From Megalobrama amblycephala (taxonomy: Eukaryota; Chordata; Actinopteri; Cypriniformes; Xenocyprididae), in the NCBI RefSeq assembly GCF_018812025.1, contig NC_063050.1, positions 5,092,547 to 5,156,546 of the forward strand: a DNA stretch of 64,000 nucleotides, read 5' to 3'. Positions 1 through 9,115 of this stretch are shown in pieces. The notes below the pieces were generated by a model. The model did not search any database and was not told the DNA's origin. It was given only the letters and a program-made list of their open reading frames with translations. Position 1 is the stretch's first letter, and each line of letters starts with the position of its first letter. A program made the translations under genes and the position numbers.

Positions 1-960
1 ATTCTGATGAAATATAAGACTGCAAATCGACTAATCATCCATGTGGGGAAGAATGATATTCGGAAGGAGCAGTCAGAACTCCTTAAAAGGGATTTCAATG
101 AACTTTTTGAAATGCTTAGAAGACTAAAAGTTCAGTCGTTCATCAGTGGACCACTCCCAGCAAGAGGAACAAATAGATTTACACGGTTGCTTGCGCTTAA
201 CACATGGCTGCAAAAAACCTGCAACTTAAAAGGACTGAATTTCATCGACAACTTCAATCTGTTCTGGAGTCAGAGACAACTGTTCACTCATGATGGCCTG
301 CACCCAAAAAACTGGGCTCAAGAGTGCTAAAGGACAATATCTACTTCTCCCTCCATCATCCTTCAGCAGTGTGTGCAAATCCACTAAACCTGAATGGCAC
401 AAACACACCTGGACAGAGTACAACTGACCACAGGCCTTCATTTCAGCACCTGAATGGACATGCGGTTGACACATCCCACAAGGGCAATGATAACACCACG
501 CAGCCACAACAACCACTGCTCACGGACACAATCCTGACTGAGCCCTGCCCACAGAGCTCACCAAGAAACAGTGACGTGTTAGAACTGCTCCAAGATTCAG
601 CACCCAAGGATGACTTTCGGGAAAACAGCCAGGGAAGCCAGGACAACATATTACAGCCTCCGGTAACACCAGAGCAACAGCCCCTCTCACCAGACACGTT
701 ATCCCTCTCTCCAGCATCACCTCTTCTGTGCTTCTCTGAGAAAATGGAGGAACTGGTGTATGCTGGAACCAAACTCTCCCACTCTTTTGTTGCAAGCCCC
801 CAGATATCAACAAAAAAAAGTGTCAAACCCAGAAACCACCAAAGCCTGTGGGCCCAGCTCGCCCTCCCCCTCCTCCTGCGAGAGCTCTTTGGCCCCTGCC
901 ACAACGCCAGGGCCCTCACCCTCCTCCATCTGTTCTAGGTGAACTAGACTTCTAGGTAAC
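1..960 (+). pseudogene. LINE ORF1 remnant with SGNH/GDSL esterase-like domain
   Basis: Residues read from about position 7 to 330 carry an HVGKND motif, which matches SGNH block III (usually HVGTND), and a DGLHP motif near the end, which matches block V with its catalytic Asp and His. Esterase domains of this kind are known from ORF1 of fish CR1/L2-type LINEs. The 5' half with the catalytic Ser lies outside the window. A frame change near 325 leads into a Pro/Ser/Gln-rich tail up to about 940, which could be the ORF1 C-terminal linker. It precedes an endonuclease-RT ORF in the same orientation, the normal order for such LINEs. It is broken and cannot make a complete ORF1 protein. Esterase homology is inferred from motifs only. 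Confidence 0.6.
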
Positions 961-969
961 TTTACTTTT

Positions 970-3003
970 ATGAGTGTCTGCAGAGCTGTTAGGAGAGGTG
1001 GAGGTGTAGCTGCTCTATTTAAAGATGTCTATCAATGCAAGCAAGTGTCATTTGGTGATTACGTGTCTTTCAAATACTTGGGTATTGTGTTAAAAGTTGC
1101 GCCTCGCATTCTACTTATAGTTATCTACAGGCCTCCAAAATACTCTCCAGCTTTTGTGGAGGACTTTACAGAACTGTTATCAGCAATTTCCTCAGAGTTT
1201 GACTGTTTTTCTATTACTGGGGACTTTAACATCCACATAGAAAATGCAGAATCCAATATGGCAAAAGAAATCATAACTGTTTTGAATACTTTTGATCTGA
1301 CTCAGCATGTACATGGACCTACACACAATCGTGGACACACTCTAGATTTATTTATTAGTTAGGGTCTAAACATTTCATCCATTGTCATTAAGGATGTAGT
1401 TCTATCTGATCATTTCTGTATTTTCTTTGATATATTGATCTCTCCAACTGTTGAAGCTAGATCTGTCTCGGTCAAAAAGCAATGCTTAAATGAGAATACT
1501 AGTGCACTGTTTATGAAGGCTATATCTTTAACACCAAGCATATCTGCAGACTCTGTTGATTTTCTCCTCGATTATTTTAACTCAAAAGTACAGAACGTTA
1601 TTGATAACATTGCTCCTGTGAAAGTCAGGAAGAAGAGTGGCAGACAAAATGCACCGTGGAGAAACTCAATAGCAGTGCAAAATATGAAAAGACAATGCAG
1701 AAAAGCTGAGCGCATGTGGCGAAAGACAAAACTCGAAATCCATTATAACATCTATAAAGATATTCTTCATGCTTTCAATGTGGAACTAGGCAAAGCTAGA
1801 CAGACCTTCTTCTCAAATATTATAAACAGAAACTTAAACAACACAGATTCAGACCAAGTCAGATTCCCAGTGAAATGCTCTCAGACAGCAAATGCTGTGA
1901 GTTTGCTTCCTTCTTTGAGAAAATTAATAATATCAGAAAGGCGATCAGCACATCCTTGAGCTGCACTGGGGTAAAACAGGTCAGATCACAACCTCAGAAA
2001 GTAGCTATTATGTCTGTTTTTGAAGCAATTGATGGTAAAATTTTGGAAGAAACAGTACAGCACCTTAAAACATCAACCTGCGCCCTTGACACACTTCCCA
2101 CATCTTTTTTCAAAAGCGTGTTTAACTGTTTAGAAGCAGATCTCCTAGAAGTGGTAAATGCCTCACTTCTCTCTGGGACTTTTCCAAAATCCCTGAAAAC
2201 TGCAGTTGTTAAGCCCCTCCTGAAAAAGAGCAATCTGGATAACACCATATTGAGCAACTACAGACCAATCTCAAATCTTCCTTTCATAGGCAAGATCATT
2301 GAAAAAGTTGTTTTCAATCAGCTGAACAAGTTCTTAAGCTTGAATGGATATTTTGACAACTTTCAATCTGGTTTTCGACCGCATCACAGCACAGAGACAG
2401 CGCTCATAAAGATAATAAATGATATTCGCCTAAACACAGATACAGGTAAATTATCAGTGCTGGTTCTTCTCGATCTCAGTGCTGCATTTGACACTGTCGA
2501 TCACAACATTACTTCTTGACAGGCTGGAAAACTGGGTTGGGCTTTCTGGGATGGTCCTTAAATGGTTCAGGTCATACTTAGAAGGGAGAGGTTATTATGT
2601 GAGTATTGGTGACCATAAGTCTGAGTGGACATCCATGACATGCGGAGTCCCTCAAGGTTCAATTCTCGCACCCCTCCTGTTCAACCTATATATGCTGCCA
2701 CTGAGCCAAATAATGAGAAAGAACCAAATTGCATATCACAGCTATGCAGATGACACCCAGATTTACCTAGCCCTATCACCTAATGACTACAGCCCCATTG
2801 ACTCCCTGTGCCAGTGCATTGATGAAATTAAAAATTGGATGTGCCTAAACTTCCTTCAGTTAAACAAAGACATTGCATTTGGAAACAAAGATGAAGTTCT
2901 CAAAGTGAACACGTACCTTCACTCTAGGGGTCAAACAATTAAAAATCAAGTCAGGAATCTTGGTGTGATTTTGGAGTCAGACCTGAGTTTCAGTAGCCAT
3001 GAG
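970..3003 (+). pseudogene. L2-like LINE ORF2: endonuclease and reverse transcriptase, 5' part
   Basis: The C-terminal half of an APE-type endonuclease is visible at 970-1362, with a GDFNIH motif and the GHTLDL block. A linker follows at 1435-1960. The reverse transcriptase starts near 1990 and shows [17 protein letters not shown] and [13 protein letters not shown]. After a frame change near 2505 it continues with GVPQGS and the catalytic YADD box at about 2745. This block order and wording fit the L2/CR1 group of fish. A stop after 1362 and frameshifts near 1900 and 2505 make it a dead copy. The reading breaks off at about 3003 just after LGVILESDLSFSSH. The expected next RT residues resume at 8248, so the element is split by later insertions. 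Confidence 0.85.
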
Positions 3004-3400
3004 AGCGCCCCCTCCTGGCAGCTGACTCGCCAAAATCTTGTCTCTTTTAATGCACAGCATAGACATACAGGTGAAGGGTGGTCCTGTTGTTAGGGGGCTG
3101 CTTCTCTCTGACAGCAGGTGCACAATGAACACCTGGCCTTCGTTAATGAACTATACACACAATTTAAGTGTTATTACCATCAACACCATTAAGCCATCAT
3201 AATTATTTAATACAATTGTCATGCTTAAATAGTAAGATACAGTATATTGACATAATTGAAAGTATTATTCACAATTCTTAACTAATATATTGATATATGA
3301 TGATATATGATGATATACGATGATAATATGAGTTATAACAGTAATATTTATATTGACAAGTATTATAGCATAGAAAGAAACATCTACATGGTATATAGGT
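3004..3400. other. AT-rich intergenic stretch, no gene seen
   Basis: The stretch starts abruptly after the LINE reading breaks off, with a GC-rich segment to about 3110, and becomes AT-rich with short TGATATATGA-type repetition near 3290-3325. No coding signal was recognised. It forms the left edge of the DNA that separates the two halves of the L2-like LINE. Confidence 0.5.
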
Positions 3401-3735
3401 ATAATGTATGACATAGGTCTGATATTGTATATAATTCTATTGTTCTTTATATTGTTCTCTATAGTGTTCTTTATAATGTATGACATAGGTCGGCTATTGT
3501 ATATTATTATATTGTTCTTTATAATGTACGACATAGGTCAGATATTGTATATAATAATATATTTCTATATAATGTACGACATAGGTCTGATATTGTATAT
3601 AATTATATTGTTCTATATAATGTATGTAATGTTGTTAATAATGTAGTAATGTATAATGTTCTATATATTGTTCTTTATAAGGTACGATATAGGTCAGATA
3701 TTGTATATAAATATATTGTTCTTTATATTGGTAAC
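3401..3735. repeat. AT-rich minisatellite, units near 47 bp
   Basis: The phrase ACATAGGTC followed by TGATATTGTATATAAT recurs at about 3411, 3484, 3531 and 3579, with a diverged copy (ATATAGGTCAG) at 3687. Spacing is 47-48 bp between the middle copies and 73 and 108 bp where extra sequence lies between. Reading frames through this array are repetitive peptides and are not genes. Confidence 0.85.
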
Positions 3736-3875
3736 CAGTCATTAGATGAATAGGGGGTGGGGTTAAATAAGTTTGTCTTCTTCCCACTCCTTTTCGAGCT
3801 ATAATAATATACTAGAATGTACATTTCCTGAAGAAAATGTGAATGGTGCTTGCAGTGGCAAAACTCGGCACTCTT

Positions 3876-4520
3876 GATTAGCATGATGCTAACATAATTA
3901 CCATCCTGCTAGGATGTTTTTAACAAGATGCTAACATGATTAACATGTTGTTATCATGATGCTAACACCCTTAGCATGCTGATAGCATGTTTTAAACAAG
4001 ATGCTAATCATGTTAGCATGATTACTAACATGATTATTAGCATGATTACCATGTTGCTAGCATTATTTTAACAAGATGCTAATCATGTTAGCATAATGCT
4101 AGCAACATGCTAACATGATTAGCATAATGCTAACATGATGCTAGCATGATTACCATGTTGCTAGCATTATTTTAACAAGATGCTAATCATGTTAACATTA
4201 TGCTAGCAACATGCTAATATGATTAGCATAATGCTAGCATGATTACCATGTTGCTAGCATGTTTTTAACAAGATGCTAACATGATTAGCATGTATGCTAG
4301 CATAATGCTAACATGATTAGCATGCTACTAACATGATGCTAACACAATTAGCATGCTACCAGCATGATGCTAACACAATTAGCATGCTACCAGCATGATG
4401 CTAACACATTTTTACTAGTTTGTGTCATGTTTAAACCCTAAGCTAATCACTATTAGCATGTAGCTATTCACTGCTAGCATGTGTAGCATGTTGGAAGTCC
4501 AGTTTGCTAGCATGAGTCAA
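3876..4520. repeat. Minisatellite rich in GCTAACATGATTAGCATG-like units
   Basis: About 645 bp are built from short near-palindromic words such as GATGCTAAC, ATTAGCATG and TTGCTAGCAT. A higher-order unit of roughly 90-100 bp includes TTTTAACAAGATGCTAA and recurs near 3918, 3990, 4068, 4173 and 4265. The words are near-palindromic, so single strands could form many small hairpins. No coding potential. Confidence 0.85.
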
Positions 4521-4650
4521 AAGAGCCAACCGCCATGTCTCTATGATGCTCTGATGCAGAGATATAGATCTTGGTAAACGGTTGCTAGGGTACTCTGTTT
4601 GGTTGCTAAGGAGTGGCTTGGCAGCTACCAATGATGATACTCCAAAGGCT
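4520..4650. repeat. GGTTGCTAGG-type dispersed repeat, first copy
   Basis: The block with ATGCAGAGATATAGATCTTG, GGTTGCTAGGGTACTCTG and GAGTGGCTTGGCA is repeated almost word for word at about 7055-7190. The two copies flank the inverted-repeat segment 4664-7046, as though that segment had landed inside a pre-existing repeat array. Confidence 0.75.
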
Positions 4651-4809
4651 GCTTGACAATAGACAAATCCGGCGAAACACGGAAGTAAAGCAGCGCCGCC
4701 ATTACTGCGTGCCTTGCTGCTAAGGAAGTAGCAGAAGTAGCGTGTTGGTCCCGTAGGCTGTATCAGATGTTAGCTATATAGTTTTTTTTAGTACGTATGC
4801 TGTCCAGTG

Positions 4810-5013
4810 ATGCCGGGCAGAGCGTGTTGTGTGGTTGGTTGTTTTAACAACAGCACAAAACTACAGGCCTGGAATAAAACCGTTGAACATTGACTGCCCA
4901 TGTTTACGGCCATACGGATTGCACAGAGTTCCTGGTCGAGCGGAGGACCAAGATGTGCGTCAAAAGTGGATGAACCACATAACCGAGATGGCTCATCGCA
5001 TGCCAGATGATTA
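4810..5013 (+). pseudogene. THAP zinc-finger domain remnant, probably transposase N-terminus
   Basis: The frame starting at ATG 4810 reads MPGRACCVVGCFNNSTKLQ, which matches the C-x4-C start of a THAP domain (methionine followed by basic residues, then two cysteines). After an in-frame stop the match resumes in another frame with DCPCLRPYGLHRVPG and DQDVRQKWMNHI, corresponding to the second zinc-ligand region and the later conserved Pro/Trp region of THAP domains. THAP domains bind DNA in P-element and Kolobok-type transposases and in host regulators. The single stop/frameshift shows it is dead. Assignment rests on motif order only. No further transposase domain could be read downstream because another element begins at 5076. 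Confidence 0.5.
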
Positions 5014-5075
5014 ATAAAATAATCTTGAATACCTATAAGAACATGTATTTTATTGCTACAACTGGTCGTGGCTAA

Positions 5076-6695
5076 GGCCATCCTTAAAAATATTTTGGTT
5101 TGCCGTAACAGCCAAAAAAATTAAAAATGGTCGGTAGGTCGTAAAAAATGTAAAAAAAAATTTTTTATTGCATCACATTAAGTGTATTGTGATTGTCAAA
5201 ACATTTTAGTAACTAAGCTGAATTTTATTAGGTTTAGTGACATGTTACAATGTTTACATGGTAGGCGACAATTTCTGGTAAGCTACACTTTTTTATTATT
5301 TTTATTCAATTATTATTATTTAATTATTATTGTGATTTGATTTAATATTGACTCATTTGGATAAATATTAGCTAGGCTACACAAGGTAGGCATTAATTTT
5401 TCTCAAGAAAAAAACAACTCACCTAACTTAATGCTGTAAACATACAGAGAGCCCTATCAGCTGGCAGTATTATTTAAAAATAACAATTTAAATATAATGC
5501 ATTTTTATTATAATAACAACTTTATTTAATGATATAAGTAAAAATATAATAAAGATGTAATACAGTACACATATCAGCCAAAACAGATTCTGTGTGAGGG
5601 GCTGTAGCTGACAGCGTTCGGTCATTTCTGAGAGATTTACCTCAGACGAAGGTAAGTGTGAATACATAAATCCATTTTGAAAAACATGTTTACAAGAACA
5701 TAACATTATACGTCGTTTGATGTTGTAATATTTTTTAATCTGTATTTCTAGCATGTCACATTTACAAGCACCAAAATGGTATTTATTGTTTGAATTTCGT
5801 AATAAAATTGACAGAATCTGAGAGCTGAGATTTTTTTCTATCATAAGTCAAGTCAAGTCAAGTCAAGTCAAATTTATTTATATAGCGCTTTTACAATTGG
5901 TAATTGTTTCAAAGCAGCTTTACATATTAGAAGCACAGAAAAAAGGGAAGTGGTTAAAAATGAGCTGTACAAACAAGCGTGGTAATATGTAACATATACA
6001 AGATGGTGCTACATTAAGCCAATGTCGGCTGACTCCCAGGGGTGGAAAAAACCCCCTAGGAGAAAAACCCAGCGTGCTAACACTGGGAAAAAAGTCCTAG
6101 GAGGGAAAAAACCCCTTGGAAGATATATATAATATATGTAAATGGATATGGAGATCAAAATCTGAATTATACATTTTTATTATAGAGATTAAAAATAGAT
6201 TATATATAAATATATGTAAGCGGATACGGGGATTAAAAATCTGAATTATAGATGCAGCCAGAACTGGATCTGTAGGCCCATTGTCTCCTGGGCTACGTGG
6301 GCTACGTATATCTAGTGTTATAGGAAATGTTCTCGGTTCCGGCCGACCTAATTATTGCAGCGTAACAATCCTTTAACGGATTTGAAAAATGTAAATGTAA
6401 ATGTAAGTAACCTGCTCTGTCTAGTCTGTCGGTCTCTGTGTCCTCTTTACTTCGCGATTTTTCTGTGCGTGAGAAAATGGATGTGTGGCGTGAGAGCGTG
6501 TGAAAAGCGTCAATTACGTGTGTCTCACATTTTATTGCATTTGTATTAGCTGTTTGAGGAGTAAAAAAAAAAAAATAATAAAAAATAATCGGCAAGTCGG
6601 TCGGACTAAAAGGGGAAAAAATAATTAATTGGGTCGGTCCTAAATTGACAGGGTCGGTCGGGTTATGGCAAACAAGAATATTTTTAAGGATGGCC
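5076..6695. mobile_element. 1.6-kb non-autonomous TIR transposon flanked by TAA
   Basis: The left end reads GGCCATCCTTAAAAATATT and the right end carries its inverse, ending AAGGATGGCC. Both ends are flanked by TAA (5073-5075 and 6696-6698). A 3-bp TWA target is typical of PIF/Harbinger elements, so this superfamily is suggested but not shown. GGTCGG words recur just inside both ends, as subterminal repeats often do. No transposase frame was recognised. It contains a copy of the GACTTGACTTGAC-tailed dispersed repeat at 5844-6303. Confidence 0.65.
5844..6303 (-). repeat. GACTTGACTTGAC-tailed dispersed repeat, copy 1
   Basis: Read on the minus strand this copy ends with AAGCGCTATATAAATAAATTTGACTTGAC-type sequence. 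It is the inverse of the repeat at about 40174-42420 and shares its tail with copies at 34800-35527, 45241-46163 and 47725-47833. It is uninterrupted, so it serves as the empty-site reference for the hAT insertion at 40659. No gene content. Confidence 0.75.
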
Positions 6696-6698
6696 TAA

Positions 6699-6985
6699 TA
6701 ATTATTTGAAACTTGAAGCTTGTGAACATATTAGCAACACAGCTAGTAATGACAGCGTTCGGTTTTATTGTTGTCATCAATTAATACACTTCTTAATTAC
6801 ATTACATTTTTACATTATTACATTATGTTGTCAATATTAAATTACCTTTATCGGCAAGTTTTGGCCACTGCCTGACATCATCTACCCATGTTCCCTTTCA
6901 CCAGACATTTTCTTTAATGAGCAGGATGCGCTTTAATTGAAATGTCATTAGAGGGCACCGGCAAGTGTCACACCGTCACACTTCG
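6699..6985. other. No feature recognised
   Basis: AT-rich sequence between the right end of the inner TIR element and the right arm of the outer inverted-repeat segment. No coding or structural signal stands out. Confidence 0.5.
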
Positions 6986-7049
6986 CAGGCACGCAGTAAT
7001 GGCGGCAGGCAAGATGGCGGCTCCCATAGAGTTCGCGGCGGATTTGTGT

Positions 7050-7600
7050 ATATAAACCAATCCCCATGTCTTTACGATTTTCTGATGCAGAGATATAGAT
7101 CTTGCAAAACGGTTGCTAGGGTACTCTGTTTGGTTGCTAGGGAGTGGCTTGGCAACTGCCAGTAATGATAAACCAAAGGCTGCTTGCTAGTATGAATGAT
7201 ATAAACCAACCCCCATTCCTCTATGATGTTCAGATTTGAAGATATCTCTCTATGCTTTGGGTTGCTAGGGTGCTCTAAATGGTTGCTAGGGCGTGGCTAT
7301 GAAGTGTTTAAGGTGATTTGTGATTGGCCATTTGCTGCCCCGAGTCAAATGAGCCCACCCTCATGTTTCTATGACACTTCTATCCAAAGATATTCCTTTG
7401 ATCTTTTTCAATGGAAGTCTATGGAACTTGTTGCTATGGTGCTCTATATGGTTGCTAGGGCGTGGCTTGATAGCTTCACAATGATCATGAGAGACTGATT
7501 GGTTGCCTGAGTAAAATGAGCCCACCCCTTTGTCTCTATGACATTGTAATCCAGAGTTATGTTCAATACAAAATCCCTATGTAATTTCCCATAGTAGGAA
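7050..7600. repeat. GGTTGCTAGG repeat in units of about 150 bp
   Basis: Four loose units begin near 7050, 7203, 7350 and 7515. Each has a CCCCATGTCTCTATGAC-like start, a GATATCTC-like block, one or two copies of GGTTGCTAGGG and GCGTGGCTT. The unit at 7050 is nearly identical to 4520-4650. It resembles a divergent tandem array of a fish interspersed repeat. Coding frames through it are fortuitous. Confidence 0.7.
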
Positions 7601-7639
7601 AAACACAGTACTTCCTGGTTCATGGGCACGGCTTCACCA

Positions 7640-8070
7640 TAGTAAGTCTATGGGGCAACTTTGGGCAGCTCTTGTACCCCAGGGGTACAACTTACACCCC
7701 ATTTTGAGATATGGTCTGACAGAGCCTGTCAGCCCCTTCAAACTTAGTAACCCACATGTTTCTACGAAATCCTTGTTAGGAGCTATGACCCGTCAAAGTT
7801 TGTCGCAATGTTAAGTCAATGGGATTTTTCGCCCAATTTTTCGCCCGCCGGACGAACATCGTACACCCGATTGCTTATAAAAGTCATAGCACACCATTCC
7901 CGAATAACCCGCACGATTTGACACCTCATCCGTGGGTCTGTGACAAAAACTGCGGGAGGAGTAGCGTGCCAAAATTTTGTCCAGAAGAAGAAGAAGAAGA
8001 AGAAGTATGCAGGAGAATAAGAATGGAGCTTTGCCTTTGGCAAGCACCATTAATAAACCATGAACTTGTC
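7640..8070. repeat. Dispersed fish repeat ending in (GAA)n
   Basis: The stretch contains CTTGTACCCCAGGGGTACAA, an 18-bp palindrome-like word, then a long non-coding segment ending in (AGA/GAA)n at 7984-8003 and GGAGCTTTGCCTTTGGCAAGC. This wording is typical of dispersed fish repeats, but I cannot assign a superfamily. It contains no credible gene. Confidence 0.5.
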
Positions 8071-8247
8071 TGAAATATATTTATAGATACATTTATTCTG
8101 AGCATTTCTTTTGTTTTGTTTTGTTTTTCTCTTGTTTTTGTTTTTTTTACCCAATGTGGGTATGATGTATAAAATTGCACAATATATTATATTTTTCTGT
8201 GAAAAAATACCTGTATTTCTATGGCTCGAAATAAAGTAATCAAATCA

Positions 8248-9115
8248 AAAGACAGTAACTAAATCAGCATATTATCATCTCAAAAATATTGCAAGAATTA
8301 GATGCTTTGTCTCCAGTCAAGACTTAGAGAAACTTGTTCATGCTTTCATCACCAGACTTCGGTAAAGTTGGTTTTATATTCGCACATTCGGACTTCTGAT
8401 AAATTCAGACTTTCCAATAAATGTGCAATAAATTAATGTTTGCGAATTTTAAGCAGCGACATGATATCGACAACCAACGATTGTCAACTTACAACATTTT
8501 TCACAGTCGATCAAAACAGGCAAGTATTGTTTTAATGGCATATTTACTTGTGAATGTCCACTGAATGTCCAATGTAGTGTGATTAACAAGGCTATTGAAT
8601 ACGGATGTCCGAATGTGCGAATATAAAACCAACTTTACCCAAGTCATCACCAGCAGGGTGGATTATTGTAATGGGCTCCTCACTGGCCTTCCCAAAAAGA
8701 CCATAAGACAGCTGCAGCTCAAACAGAATGCTGCTGCTGCCAGGATTCTGAGCAGAACCAGAAAACATGAACACATCACACCAGTCCTCAGGTCCTTGCA
8801 CTGACTTCCAGTTGCATTTAGAATTGATTTTAAAGTACTGTTACTTGTTTATAAATCACTCAATGGCCTAGGACCTCAATACATTGTAGATATGCTCATA
8901 GAATATATATAACAGATCACCCAGATCATCAGGATCAAGTCACTTAGAAATACCAAGGGTTCACTCAAAGCAAGGAGAGTCTGCTTTTAGCTGTTACGCC
9001 AGCCGCAGCTGGAACCAGCTTCCAGAAGAGATCAGGTGTGCTCCAACAGTAGCTACATTCAAATCCAGACTCAAAACACATCTTTTTATCTATGCATTTG
9101 CTGATTGAGCACAGT
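8248..9115 (+). pseudogene. L2-like LINE ORF2, C-terminal RT part (second half of split element)
   Basis: The frame reads KTVTKSAYYHLKNIARIR, then [38 protein letters not shown] and [10 protein letters not shown]. This is the conserved thumb and C-terminal region that follows the YADD domain in L2-type reverse transcriptases. It continues exactly where the copy at 970-3003 stops (LSFSSH), in the same orientation, so both are one element. A 289-bp MITE interrupts it at 8356-8644 within the FITSR block, flanked by a 9-bp duplication. Stops after about 8800 show decay. Confidence 0.85.
8356..8644 (+). mobile_element. MITE with 9-bp target duplication, copy 1
   Basis: The element is 289 bp long with terminal inverted repeats starting ACTTCGGTAAAGTTGG and ending with the inverse (CCAACTTTACCCAAGT). 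The inverted match extends to about 36 bp. It is flanked by direct 9-bp repeats CATCACCAG at 8347-8355 and 8645-8653. Removing the element and one repeat restores the LINE reading frame [11 protein letters not shown], an internal proof of insertion. Two further copies lie at 10232 and 63254. Confidence 0.95.

Larger units (their letters stand above)
4664..7046. mobile_element. Candidate inverted-repeat DNA transposon carrying a THAP remnant
   Basis: The left end reads CAAATCCGGCG and, 30 bp further in, CCGCCATTACTGCGTGC. The right end carries the inverse of both: GCACGCAGTAATGGCGG at 6988-7004 and CGGCGGATTTG ending near 7046. Both ends abut the same GGTTGCTAGG-type repeat. A decayed THAP zinc-finger reading frame lies just inside the left arm. 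THAP domains occur in P-element and Kolobok transposases, so this may be a decayed autonomous element of such a group. No clean target duplication was found, and a second TIR element was later inserted in it (5076-6695). Confidence 0.45.

Noticed and set aside
443..919. Minus-strand frame opposite LINE ORF1
   Set aside because: It lies antisense to a Pro/Gln-rich linker and has no domain or start context.
3265..3646. Ile/Tyr-rich open frames on both strands
   Set aside because: They follow the AT-rich minisatellite units.
3401..4520. CRISPR array
   Set aside because: Repeats are short and contiguous without unique spacers, and the DNA is vertebrate with no cas genes.
7811..8180. Overlapping frames with Ser or Leu runs near 8000
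   Set aside because: They arise from the (GAA)n tract in a dispersed repeat and have no homology.
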